A DNA stretch of 64,000 bases from Desulfovibrio aminophilus (lineage in GTDB: Bacteria; Desulfobacterota; Desulfovibrionia; Desulfovibrionales; Desulfovibrionaceae). Both the position numbers and the translations under genes were made by a program. Positions 10,050 to 18,697 of the stretch are shown here, piece after piece. Below the pieces are notes generated by a model. The model saw only the letters and a list, made by a program, of their open reading frames with translations. It was not told where the DNA came from and did no database searches. Positions within the stretch are counted from its first letter, which is position 1, and the number at the start of each line of letters is the position of its first letter. The stretch covers positions 1-64,000 of the forward strand of contig NZ_JAMHGA010000015.1 of NCBI RefSeq assembly GCF_023660105.1. Reading direction: 5' to 3'.

Positions 10050-10185
10050 GCGGTGTCCTCTCCCGGATTTCCACGGTCCGCGCGGAACCCGGGGCGCACC
10101 TGTGTTGTGACAGAAAGGACTTTGGCCGTCAATTATAGGAATCTGTTGATTTTTTCCGCCACGGCCCGGCCGGAAACGCCCGCGT

Positions 10186-11424
10186 TCAGGGCTCGAACGG
10201 ACGGTTGCCCGCCAGACAGGCGCAGAGTTCGGCGTAGACCTCGGCCAGCCGCTCGCGGCTCGGGTTCCCGCCCAGGCGCGCCAGGAGACGGGCCGAGAGC
10301 GTGCCCTTGGTCAGGATGGTCTCCAGGGGCTTGCGCCAGGCCGGATCGAAGTCGTCCGTGGGCAGGGCGTTCTTGGCCATGAACAGCCATATCTCCGAGG
10401 CCTTGCAGGAGCGCCGGTTGGTCAGGCCCAGGGCGTGCAGGTAGGCCGGGTCGTCGATGACCGCCTCGTGGCCGCGGCGGATGACCTTCTCCAGGATGCG
10501 GGCCAGGGGCTCGGCCTCCCATTTCTTCTGCTCGGCCCAGTCCTGCCAGGTCTCGTCGGCCACGGCGCGCAGGGCGGCCACGGCCAGGGCGGCCACGGCC
10601 AAGTCCGAGGCCGGGCATTCCTGGGTGTCCAGGACGCGGATCTCGATGGCGTCGCGCTCGAAGCGGGCGATGGCCCCCCGGGCGTTGAGCCATTCGTGGC
10701 GCAGGATCCCTTCCTTGTCGTGGGGCCGGATGGCCTTGAACATGGGCTTGAGGATGCGCTTCTCGTACTCCCGCCGGGTGAAGGCCCGCTCGGGCACCAC
10801 CAGCCCGGCCACCTGGGGGATGCGCTCGGAGTTGTGGCGGTAGGCCTCCATGCGGCTGTCGGCCAGGCCGGTGGGGCTGCCGTCCAGGATGGGCGTGCTG
10901 GCCGAGAGCGCGGGCAGGATGGGCAGGATGAGGCGGATGGCCGCGTGCAGCCTGCCGAACTCCTCGTCGCCGGAGAAGGGCAGGTTCAGGTGCATGCTCT
11001 GGAGATTGGCCCAGCCGTGGCCCTGGCAGTTGAAGATGCGGTTGAAGGCCGCGTAGACCGCGTTGTACTCGTGGGGCCAGAGTTCGGTCTCGCGGTTCGG
11101 GTCCATCCAGGGATGGGCCCCGCCGGGCATGAGCTGGCCGCCGATGGGCGCGAGCAGGGAGTTGGCCCGGGCCACGTCGGCGGCGAAGCGCTCCGAGAGG
11201 CCCTCCAGGCTGGGGGCCGGGCCGTTGGTCTTGAACTCCACGACGTGCAGGACGAGTTCGTTGGACCAGGCCGTGTCCCCGAACTCCACGTCCGAGGTCA
11301 GCCGCCCGGCGGCGGCCTCCAGGAGCCGGTCGGCGGCCGGGTAGACGTCCAGGGTCCGGGCGTCCACGATCATGTATTCGAGTTCCACGCCGTAGCCCTG
11401 GAAGAGGTGCAGCGGCGCGCTCAC
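10186..11424 (-). CDS. GCS2-type carboxylate-amine ligase (glutamate-cysteine ligase family 2)
   Basis: A 412-residue member of the GCS2 family, which uses ATP to join the gamma-carboxyl of glutamate to an amine. The N-terminal GVELEYMIVD stretch carries the metal/ATP-binding glutamates. NCQGHGWANLQSMHLNLPF and AIEIRVLDTQECPASDLAV correspond to the conserved core and the C-terminal R-x-x-D motif. The GTG start overlaps the stop of the ATP-grasp gene by four bases. It is the last gene of a peptidase/RimK-like/GCS2 operon, a context unlike classical glutathione synthesis. The acceptor amine cannot be told from sequence. Confidence 0.85.
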   Translation of the reverse strand: MSAPLHLFQGYGVELEYMIVDARTLDVYPAADRLLEAAAGRLTSDVEFGDTAWSNELVLHVVEFKTNGPAPSLEGLSERFAADVARANSLLAPIGGQLMPGGAHPWMDPNRETELWPHEYNAVYAAFNRIFNCQGHGWANLQSMHLNLPFSGDEEFGRLHAAIRLILPILPALSASTPILDGSPTGLADSRMEAYRHNSERIPQVAGLVVPERAFTRREYEKRILKPMFKAIRPHDKEGILRHEWLNARGAIARFERDAIEIRVLDTQECPASDLAVAALAVAALRAVADETWQDWAEQKKWEAEPLARILEKVIRRGHEAVIDDPAYLHALGLTNRRSCKASEIWLFMAKNALPTDDFDPAWRKPLETILTKGTLSARLLARLGGNPSRERLAEVYAELCACLAGNRPFEP

Positions 11425-12890
11425 AGGGAGCCCCCCAGGGCCTTCTTGTTCTCGATGCGGCGCAGGAAGACCTCCATGAGCCGCATGTACAGTTCCTCGC
11501 CCAAGATTTCGTCCTCGACGCCGTTGTCGATGTTGGGATTGTCGTTCACTTCCATGACGTAGACCCGGCCGTCGACCATCTTCAGGTCCACGCCGTAGAG
11601 CCCGTCGCCGATGAGCCCGGCGGCCTTGACCGCCGTGCGGATCACGGCCTTGGGGGCCTTGCCCACGGGCAGGCTCTCGGACTTGCCGTAGACGTCGCTG
11701 CCGTCCTTGCCGGTATGCACGATCTGCCAGTGGTCCTTGGCCATCCAGTACTTGCAGACGAAGAGCGGGCGGCCGTCGAGCACGCCCACGCGCCAGTCGT
11801 AGTCCGAGGGCAGGTATTCCTGGGCGATGACCAGGTCCGAGCGCTTGAGCATGGCCTTGGCGGCGTCCAGCAGGCCCTCGCGGTCGCAGGCCATGACCAC
11901 GCCCTGGGAGAAGGAGCTGTCCGGCTGCTTGAGGATGCAGGGCAGGCCGAAGTCGTTGAGCGCCTGCTCCACGTTCTTGGCGTGCACGATGATGGTCCTG
12001 GGGGTGGGGACCTTGTGGCGGCCCAGCAGCTCGGCCAGGAAGACCTTGTTCGAGCAGCGCAGGATGGACTCGGGGTCGTCGATGACCACCAGGCCCTCCT
12101 CGCTGGCCTTGCGGGCCATGCGGTAGGTGTGGTGGTCCACGTTGGTGGTCTCGCGGATGAACAGGGCGTCGAACTCCGAGAGCCGCCGCGAGTCGTCGCG
12201 GGTGATGAACTCCACGCCCATGCCCAGGGACTCGGCGGCCTTGGCGAAGCGCTTGAGGGCCTTCTGGTCCGAGGGCGGCCGCTTCTCGGCCGGGTCCTGG
12301 AGGATGGCCAGGTCGTAGGCCGTGGGCGAGCGCTTGGGGATGACCAGCTTCTTGCCCGCCAGGTATTCCGAGGCCACCTGGGAGGCGAAGGGCAGCTCCT
12401 TCTTGGGGATGTCCTTCATGGACAGGGGCGAGACGTTCTGCAGGTACCAGTCCGCGCAGGAGTGGTTGAAGTCCGCGCGCAGGAACGGCGCGGGAAAGAA
12501 CTTGAACAGCCGAGAGGCCAGCGTCTCCAGGCCCTTCTTCGGGGTCCGGCCGAAGTAGATGTTCAGGGAGAACTTGCGCAGGGTCCGGCCGTCCAGGAGC
12601 TTGACGATGACCTCGTCCAGCTCGTCCGAGGCCAGGCTGATGATGCCCATGGACTTCAGGTCCTGGATGGTGGTCACGCTGGGCACGGGCTTGTGCTTGC
12701 GGGCCTCGGCCAGGAGCGAGACGTAGTAGCCCAGGCTCTGGTAGCGGTAGGACTGGCAGAAGTTGAAGACCTTGGCCCCCTTGAGCGAGGAGAAGGAGGC
12801 GTCGGAGAGGTAGGCGCGGGCGGCTACGGGCTCGATGCCCGAGAGCGTGAGCGGACAGTCCTCCGGGTTCTCGATGACGGTCAGGATCAA
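11421..12890 (-). CDS. RimK-like ATP-grasp ligase with RLAN-type N-terminal domain
   Basis: A 489-residue ATP-grasp enzyme expected to form an amide bond between an acyl phosphate and an amino group. Residues 1-190 form the extra domain found on long RimK-like proteins. The ATP-grasp fold begins at about 280 (VIDDPESILRCSNKVFLAELL), with the nucleotide-binding lysine region PCILKQPDSSFSQGVV and metal ligands in YGVDLKMVDGRVYVMEVNDNPN near the end. A TTG start at 12890 is taken, with AGGAG nine bases upstream overlapping the end of the peptidase gene. Couples to the GCS2 gene by a four-base overlap. Canonical RimK adds glutamates to ribosomal protein S6; this longer family has no settled substrate. 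Confidence 0.85.
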   Translation of the reverse strand: MILTVIENPEDCPLTLSGIEPVAARAYLSDASFSSLKGAKVFNFCQSYRYQSLGYYVSLLAEARKHKPVPSVTTIQDLKSMGIISLASDELDEVIVKLLDGRTLRKFSLNIYFGRTPKKGLETLASRLFKFFPAPFLRADFNHSCADWYLQNVSPLSMKDIPKKELPFASQVASEYLAGKKLVIPKRSPTAYDLAILQDPAEKRPPSDQKALKRFAKAAESLGMGVEFITRDDSRRLSEFDALFIRETTNVDHHTYRMARKASEEGLVVIDDPESILRCSNKVFLAELLGRHKVPTPRTIIVHAKNVEQALNDFGLPCILKQPDSSFSQGVVMACDREGLLDAAKAMLKRSDLVIAQEYLPSDYDWRVGVLDGRPLFVCKYWMAKDHWQIVHTGKDGSDVYGKSESLPVGKAPKAVIRTAVKAAGLIGDGLYGVDLKMVDGRVYVMEVNDNPNIDNGVEDEILGEELYMRLMEVFLRRIENKKALGGSL

Positions 12891-12902
12891 GCGGTGCGTC
12901 TC

Positions 12903-13625
12903 CTAGATGGTCGTTCCCTTGGGGGCGATGATGAGAAGGTTGGCGTCGAATGTCAACGTGCCGAGCATGATCGAGTGGATGAGCCGGGCCATGCGCACCT
13001 CGTAGATCTGGTCCCGGGACATGGGATTGGGCAGCAGGGGATCGGCCACCAGCACGGCGCGCTCCTCGCGGCGGTAGCCGCAGAGGACCACGAAGTGGCC
13101 CGAGGGTTCGCCGCGCACGTCGTCGTAGATCAGGGCGTCGCCCTGCCCCAGCTCGCGGGCCGTGCCGTAGAGGTAGGTCGCCGAGAGCCCGGTGAGCACC
13201 GGCAGGCCGCGCGTGAGCATGCGGCGCAGGAGCCTGGAGGACAACTCCTCGAAGCGGATGGAGCCGCCCAGGGCCAGGAAGCGCATGTAGGCCCGGCAGG
13301 CGGCCCGGACCTTGCGGCGCTGGGGCTTGGCCTCGATCTGGGCCGCCAGCTTGGCGGCCATGTCCGCGGGCTTGCCGTTGAACCAGGTGGGGTCGAAGAC
13401 CTGCAGGTCGTAGGTGTAGAGCGCCGCCGAATAGCCCCGCGACAGGGCGTGGCAGCCGAGGAGCACGGCCAGGGTGCCGCCGCCCGGCAGCTTTTCCACC
13501 TCGTCGATGACCCTCGGCAGGGGCAGGGTGTCGCCGTAGTAGGCGTAGACCGCGTGCAGGCAGGTGGGGCCGCAGGTGGAGTCGTCGGGCTGGGGCAGGA
13601 TGCGGAAGTCGAGCCTTGTGACCAT
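12903..13625 (-). CDS. C39-like cysteine peptidase
   Basis: A 240-residue papain-fold peptidase of the C39-like group. The oxyanion glutamine and catalytic cysteine are read in PQPDDSTCGPTC (Q12, C18), the histidine in PSGHFVVLCGYRR near 177, and the aspartate in VLVADPL near 193. No signal peptide is seen, so it should act in the cytoplasm. The ATG at 13625 has GAGGCG upstream, and it opens the operon that continues into the ATP-grasp and GCS2 ligases. A cytoplasmic peptidase beside two amide ligases suggests that it trims or processes the ligases' product. It is not fused to an ABC exporter as bacteriocin C39 peptidases are. Confidence 0.85.
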   Translation of the reverse strand: MVTRLDFRILPQPDDSTCGPTCLHAVYAYYGDTLPLPRVIDEVEKLPGGGTLAVLLGCHALSRGYSAALYTYDLQVFDPTWFNGKPADMAAKLAAQIEAKPQRRKVRAACRAYMRFLALGGSIRFEELSSRLLRRMLTRGLPVLTGLSATYLYGTARELGQGDALIYDDVRGEPSGHFVVLCGYRREERAVLVADPLLPNPMSRDQIYEVRMARLIHSIMLGTLTFDANLLIIAPKGTTI

Positions 13626-13863
13626 GGGTCGCCTCGCTGGAGCACGGACATACTCCCAACTCCCGGGAATATCCAGTGCCCGGCATGCGGCCCGCCGGGG
13701 CGCGCCGGGCCGGGATTTCGCGCGCCCCCCGTTGCCAAGGCGCGTTTTTTGGGGCATCTTTCGCCGAAAGGTCGCGCCCCGGAGGCGGGACGCGGCCCGT
13801 TTTTCCGGGGCCGGTCCGCCGGCGGACCGGAATCTGTTGTTCTCATCCTGACATCGGAGCCAC

Positions 13864-14298
13864 ATGAAACTTTCTGCCAAGTCGCGGTACGCCGTGCGCC
13901 TCATGCTCGACCTGGCCATGCACGTGGGGCGCGGGCCGCAGCGCACCGCCGCCCTTTCCGAGCACACCGGGGTCACGGTGCGCTTCATCGAGCAGATCCT
14001 CAAGCCGCTCAAGAAGTCCGGGCTGGTGGACAGCGTGCGCGGGGCGGCCGGGGGCTATGTCCTGGCGGGCAAGCCCGAGGACGTGACCCTGGCGGCCATC
14101 CTGCGGGTGGTCGAGGGCGACCTGAGCCTGACCCACTGCCGGGCCGCGCCGGAGATCTGCCACCGCAGCCAGGTCTGCAAGGCCCACCAGGCCTGGGGCC
14201 GCGTCTCGCGGGCCCTGGAGGCCGAACTCTCGGCCATCTCCCTGGCCGACCTCATGGAACCCCTGCCCCTGGGCTCGCAGCACGGCTGCGACGTCTGA
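13864..14298 (+). CDS. Rrf2-family transcriptional regulator with three-cysteine Fe-S motif
   Basis: A 144-residue winged-helix regulator. The N-terminus (MKLSAKSRYAVRLMLDLA) and recognition region (FIEQILKPLKKSGLVDSVRGAAGGY) are classical Rrf2/IscR sequence. Cysteines C92, C99 and C105 sit where IscR binds its [2Fe-2S] cluster, so iron-sulfur or redox sensing is likely. It is transcribed divergently from the peptidase/ligase operon across 238 bp and ends at a strong terminator. Because it is not beside isc/suf genes, its target may be the divergent operon or itself; this is inference. Confidence 0.9.
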   Translation: MKLSAKSRYAVRLMLDLAMHVGRGPQRTAALSEHTGVTVRFIEQILKPLKKSGLVDSVRGAAGGYVLAGKPEDVTLAAILRVVEGDLSLTHCRAAPEICHRSQVCKAHQAWGRVSRALEAELSAISLADLMEPLPLGSQHGCDV

Positions 14299-14320
14299 CC
14301 GGGCGCCTTCCCGGCCACGA

Positions 14321-14348
14321 AAAAGCCCGCCTTTCGGCGGGCTTTTTT
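14321..14348. terminator. Bidirectional Rho-independent terminator
   Basis: A GC stem AAGCCCGCC/GGCGGGCTT around a TTTC loop is flanked by A residues on the left and six T residues on the right. It ends transcription of the Rrf2-family gene on the plus strand and, read from the other side, of the glycosyltransferase gene on the minus strand. Confidence 0.9.
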
Positions 14349-14368
14349 CGTCGTCGTCGCGGCGGGGG

Positions 14369-15868
14369 CTAGGCCCGGGCCTGCTGGGCGCTGTCCACGG
14401 CCATGACCGGCGCGGGGTTCATGATCGGGGCCTGGGCGGCCTGCAGGAGCTCGGTGGCCGGGGCGGCCACGGGCAGGCCGGACTTCACCTCGCGGGTGAG
14501 CCAGCCGGAGCGGTGCGGGGTGATCATGCACCAGACGCCGATCCAGGACAGGCCCGCGATCCAGAAGAAGGAGTAGGGCACGGCCCAGAGGAAGTTCCAG
14601 GAGCGGTGGCGCGCCAGGTAGACCACGGCCGGGATGGTGGAGGCGATGAGCGTGCCGATGAGCACGTTCTTGGCCACCAGGATCGGGGCCACGGCCAGCA
14701 TGCCCAGGGAGCCGATCTTCAGGGCCTCGCCGACCACCAGCTCGATCATCTGGAGCAGGTACTCCACGCGGGTGCCCAGGGCCGGGGTCTCGCGGAAGCG
14801 CCCGAAGAGGAACTGGGCCATGACGATGGACTCGCGCACGTGGCTGCGGCCCCAGCGCACGAGCATCTTGCACAGGCCCTTGTACTTCACGGGCACGTTG
14901 GTCCAGACCAGGGCGTCCTGCTGGAAGAGGATGTGGAAGCCCTTGCGCAGGATGATGTTGGCCAGGCCGCGGTCCTCGCCGATGTTGGCGTAGCGGCCCA
15001 GGAACTGCTCCTCGGACCACTCCTCCAGGTGCGGGGCGAGCACGTCGCCGCGGTAGGCGGAGAGGGCGCCGGGGGTGCAGAACACGGTGTTCAGCCTGCT
15101 CTGGGCCAGGCGCAGGAAGTCGAAGGAGAGCGTGAAGGCCACGTCCATCATCTTGGGGATGAGGCCCTCGCGCAGGTTGAGCACGCGCACGTTGCCGGCG
15201 GTGGCGCCGACGTGCTCGTCGCCCACGAAGGGGCTGACCAGCTTGCGCAGGGTGTCCGGGTCCACCAGGGAGTCGGAATCGATGGTCACCCAGATCCGGC
15301 CGGTGGCGAGCAGGAAGCCCTCGTACAGGGCGCGGCGCTTGCCGCCGTTCTTGGCCAGCTTCACGGCCTCCACGCGGCCGGGGAGCATGCTCTCGGCGCG
15401 GCGCATCCACTGCCAGGTGTCGTCCTTGGAGCCGTCGTCCACGGCGAGGATCTGGAGCTTCTCGGCCGGGTAGTCGCTGGCGGCCACGCTCACCAGGGTG
15501 TTCAGCACGTGGCGGCCTTCATTGTAGGCCGGGACCACCACCGTGAGGGTGGGCAGGTCGGCGTCGGCGGCGTCGGGGCGGGACTTGTAGGTCAGGGCCA
15601 GGCCGGCGCGCCAGAGCAGGGCGCCGATGGTCATCCAGAACAGCCCCTGCCCGAGCCACCAGGCCACCTCGCGGCCGAGGCCCGCGAAGGAGGACAGGGC
15701 GGTGATGCCGGAGTCGGCCCAGACCCACCAGAGGGCCACGGCCGTGCACAGCAGGAAGAGGACCAGGACCACGGGATAGCCGATGTCGCCGTTGGTCAGC
15801 CGACGGCGGGCGGCCGCCTTGCGGGCGGCGGTGAAAACGGAGGCGTCCTCGAACCGGACAGTGCTCAT
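14369..15868 (-). CDS. Membrane family 2 glycosyltransferase (PgaC/hyaluronan-synthase-like)
   Basis: A 499-residue processive glycosyltransferase. Two N-terminal membrane helices (about 31-50 and 72-92) precede a GT-A domain with PAYNEG, the UDP-binding AVDDGSKDD near 143, the metal-binding DSDS near 198, the catalytic GEDRG near 298 and LVRWGRSHVRES in the position of the Q/R-x-x-RW motif. Several C-terminal helices (about 365-450) would form the translocation pore. The product is therefore probably a beta-linked exopolysaccharide exported through the inner membrane. The ATG at 15868 has AGGAG upstream. The gene stands alone, without the deacetylase or porin of a pga locus. Confidence 0.88.
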   Translation of the reverse strand: MSTVRFEDASVFTAARKAAARRRLTNGDIGYPVVLVLFLLCTAVALWWVWADSGITALSSFAGLGREVAWWLGQGLFWMTIGALLWRAGLALTYKSRPDAADADLPTLTVVVPAYNEGRHVLNTLVSVAASDYPAEKLQILAVDDGSKDDTWQWMRRAESMLPGRVEAVKLAKNGGKRRALYEGFLLATGRIWVTIDSDSLVDPDTLRKLVSPFVGDEHVGATAGNVRVLNLREGLIPKMMDVAFTLSFDFLRLAQSRLNTVFCTPGALSAYRGDVLAPHLEEWSEEQFLGRYANIGEDRGLANIILRKGFHILFQQDALVWTNVPVKYKGLCKMLVRWGRSHVRESIVMAQFLFGRFRETPALGTRVEYLLQMIELVVGEALKIGSLGMLAVAPILVAKNVLIGTLIASTIPAVVYLARHRSWNFLWAVPYSFFWIAGLSWIGVWCMITPHRSGWLTREVKSGLPVAAPATELLQAAQAPIMNPAPVMAVDSAQQARA

Positions 15869-16216
15869 CGAATTCCTTCTCCTCGGGCTCGCCCCGGACC
15901 CGACAGGGTCCGCTTGCACGGTGTCCCGATTTTTTTGGCGAACTGGCTCTTTTCCCAGAATCACACGGAAAGTCAACGGGAAAAAAACCAATTGTTTCCT
16001 ACTCTTGTCCTCTTTCGCAAAAACACCCGGAAGCCGGGGCATCCGGGTTGCGGGAAAGTGAGCAAAGCCCATACCAAGGCGTCAACATTTTGATTTTGAT
16101 AATACTTTTTAACAAATCGCTCGGGAGGCGAGCGGGCGAGTGTACGTTTTTTGCGCAGTTCCGGGCGAAAAAATGCCCACGCCGGACGCTGGGGGTCTAG
16201 ACCTTGTCTAGGGGGC
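15869..16216. other. Intergenic region upstream of the glycosyltransferase gene
   Basis: 348 bp without a supported gene, and more AT-rich than its surroundings (15950-16110). On the minus strand a TTGACT at about 15977-15972 may be a -35 box for the glycosyltransferase, but no good -10 is seen. A short hairpin CGCTC/GAGCG lies near 16118-16134, and a GGTCTAGACC palindrome lies at about 16194-16203, just past the end of the GGDEF-EAL gene. No T-rich terminator is evident. Confidence 0.4.
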
Positions 16217-18697
16217 TCAGGCCGGCAGGGGACGGTCGCGGAACTCCCGGATGAAGGTCCGGGCGTCGGGCTCGGCCAGCGGGGGGGAGTAGAGGTAGCC
16301 CTGGCCGAACTCGCAGTCGAGCAGGCCCAGGATTTCGTGGTGCCGGGAACGCTCCACGCCCTCGGCCACCACCTCCAGCCCCAGGGTGTGGGCCAGGCTG
16401 ATGATCGCCTTGACGATCTCCACGTTCTCCCGGTTCACGTCCATCTTCTGGATGAAGGAGAGGTCGATCTTGAGCAGGTCCAGGGGCAGCTGCTGGAGGT
16501 AGATCATGTTCGAGTAGCCGGTGCCGAAGTCGTCCACCGAGAGGCGGATGCCCAGGTCGCGCAGGGCCTGGAGCCGTTCGGCGGCCCGGGAGGCGTTCTC
16601 CATGAGGGCGGTCTCGGTGATCTCCAGCTTGAGCTGGTTGGCGGGCATGCCCGTCTCCTGGAGCACGCGGCGGATGGAGTTCACCAGGTCCGCCTGGGCG
16701 AACTGGCGGCCGGAGAGGTTCACCGAGAGGGTCAGCTCGGAGGCCTCGCGCACGCTCCCCAGCCATTGGGCGAAGGTCCGGCAGGCGGCCCGGAGCACCC
16801 AGAGGCCCAGCTCCACGATGAGCCCGGACTCCTCGGCGATGGGGATGAACTCCGAGGGGCCGACCACGCCCCGGTCGGGGTGGCGCCAGCGCACCAGGGC
16901 CTCGAAGCCATAGAGCCCGTAGTCGCGGCCCAGGCGCACGATGGGCTGGAAGACGAGGAAGAGCTGGCTCTCGGCCAGGGCGCGCTGCAGGCCCGACTCC
17001 AGGTTGAGCCGGTGCACGGCGGCGTCGAGCATGCGGTTGGTGAAGACCTTGAAGCGGTCGCGGCCCATTTCCTTGGCCCGGTGCATGGCCAGGTTGGCGT
17101 TCTGGAGCACGTCCTCGGGCGCCCTGTAGTGGCGGGTGTCCACCACCACGCCGATGCTGGCCGTGAGCTGCACGACCCGCTGGCCGAGCTGGAACTCGCG
17201 GCCCAGGACCTCGCGCACGCGGCGCACGACCTGGATGGCCCGGCGCGGGGCCTCCAGCTCCTCGAGCACGAGCACGAACTCGTCGCCGCCCAGGCGGGCC
17301 ACGGTGTCCAGGTCGCGCACGCACTCCAGCAGGCGCGAGCCCGTCTCCACCAGCAGGGTGTCCCCGAACTTGTGGCCCATGGAGTCGTTGACCAGCTTGA
17401 AACGGTCCAGATCCACGAAGATCACGGCGAAGTTGTAGCCCGGCCGCCGCCGGGAGCGCTCCACGGCCTGGCGGATGCGGTCCAGGCAGAGGGTGCGGTT
17501 GGCCAGGCCGGTGAGCGGGTCGTGCAGGGCCTGGTGTCGGAGCTGTTCCTCCAGGCGCTTGCGGGCCGAGATGTCCTGGCTCACGGCCATGCCGCCGGTG
17601 ATCCGGCCTCCGGCGCCCGTGACCGGCACGGTGCGGACCTCGTAGAAGCGGTCCGCGAAGGCCAGTTCCGAGAGGGAGGTCTGGCCCGCCAGGGCCTGGC
17701 GGAAGACCTCCTCCACGCGCGGGGCCATGTCCGGGGGGAAGAACTCCCCGGGCGTCCGGCCCACGATGTCCTCCGGCTTCAGCCCCAGGGCCTCCAGGCC
17801 CAGGCCCCCGGCCAGGAGGAAGCGCATCTCGGTGTCGAAGAGCAGCACCGTGCCGTTGGGGAAATTCCGGGCCAGGGTGCGGTAGCGGGCCTCGGACTCG
17901 GTGATCGCGGCCAGGGCCTGCTTGCGCTCGGAGATGTCGCGCATGATGGCCTGGAGCAGCGCGGGCGGCCCGGGGTCCACCAGGCTCAGGGAGACCTCGG
18001 CGTCGAACTCCGACCCGTCGGCCCGCAGCTGCCGCCACTCGAAGAACAGGTTCTCCCCGGCCGCGGCCCGGGTCTGTTGCTCGGCGGCCATCTCCGAGGA
18101 GCGCCGTCCGCAGGGCTGGTATTCCGGGGTGAAGCCTCCGGCGGGCGTGCCCAGGATGCGCTCCCGGGGCACGCCGAGCACCTCCTCGGCGCGCTGGTTG
18201 CACTCCACGATCCGGCCGCCCCGGATGAGGGCGATGCAGTCGTTGCCCTTCTCGAACAGGCTCCGGTAGCGGGCCTCGGATTCGGTGAGCGCGGCCAGGG
18301 CCTGCTTGCGGTCGGTGATGTCCATGACCGTGGCCAGGATGCGCGGCCCGGCCGGAAGGTCCACCCGCCGCAGGTGCACCTCCACGTCGAAGAGCTTGTC
18401 GTCGCCGGGCCGCCGCGACTTCCAGTCGAAGGTCAGGGCCTTGCCGGACATGACCTTGCGCCAGATCTCGGGCAGATGCCCGACGTCCGCCTCCGGGCCG
18501 GAGAAGTCCGAGGCGATGGACATGCGCCGGGCCTCCGCGCGGGTCACGCCGAAGAGCTCCAGCATGCGGTCGTTGACGTCCAGGATGGTTCCGTCCGGGC
18601 CATGCAGGAACACGGCCGAGTGCACGTTGTTGAACACGGCCCGCAGGGTGCCCTCGGACTGCTCCAGGGCCTTGGCCGTGCGCCGGGCCTCGGTCAC
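16217..18697 (-). CDS. PAS-GGDEF-EAL protein, C-terminal part of a gene split by frameshift
   Basis: Encodes 826 residues: three PAS modules (about 10-130, 135-255, 260-385), a GGDEF diguanylate cyclase domain with intact ARLGGDEFVL near 470, and an EAL phosphodiesterase domain with GFEALVRW near 590, ITETALMEN, VDDFGTGYSN and VVAEGVE. Both catalytic motifs look complete, so it could make or degrade c-di-GMP. The only possible start at the 5' end is a GTG at 18697 that overlaps the TGA of the upstream frame by four bases. The first residues VTEARR are the end of a PAS-associated motif that begins in the other frame, so a one-base deletion is the simplest explanation. Confidence 0.85.
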   Translation of the reverse strand: MTEARRTAKALEQSEGTLRAVFNNVHSAVFLHGPDGTILDVNDRMLELFGVTRAEARRMSIASDFSGPEADVGHLPEIWRKVMSGKALTFDWKSRRPGDDKLFDVEVHLRRVDLPAGPRILATVMDITDRKQALAALTESEARYRSLFEKGNDCIALIRGGRIVECNQRAEEVLGVPRERILGTPAGGFTPEYQPCGRRSSEMAAEQQTRAAAGENLFFEWRQLRADGSEFDAEVSLSLVDPGPPALLQAIMRDISERKQALAAITESEARYRTLARNFPNGTVLLFDTEMRFLLAGGLGLEALGLKPEDIVGRTPGEFFPPDMAPRVEEVFRQALAGQTSLSELAFADRFYEVRTVPVTGAGGRITGGMAVSQDISARKRLEEQLRHQALHDPLTGLANRTLCLDRIRQAVERSRRRPGYNFAVIFVDLDRFKLVNDSMGHKFGDTLLVETGSRLLECVRDLDTVARLGGDEFVLVLEELEAPRRAIQVVRRVREVLGREFQLGQRVVQLTASIGVVVDTRHYRAPEDVLQNANLAMHRAKEMGRDRFKVFTNRMLDAAVHRLNLESGLQRALAESQLFLVFQPIVRLGRDYGLYGFEALVRWRHPDRGVVGPSEFIPIAEESGLIVELGLWVLRAACRTFAQWLGSVREASELTLSVNLSGRQFAQADLVNSIRRVLQETGMPANQLKLEITETALMENASRAAERLQALRDLGIRLSVDDFGTGYSNMIYLQQLPLDLLKIDLSFIQKMDVNRENVEIVKAIISLAHTLGLEVVAEGVERSRHHEILGLLDCEFGQGYLYSPPLAEPDARTFIREFRDRPLPA

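Noticed and set aside
6379-10074. A 1,231-residue open frame on the minus strand
   Set aside because: It runs antisense to the ABC transporter genes and, out of frame, over the kinase. It is Pro/Gly/Arg-rich without any domain, which is a GC-bias shadow.
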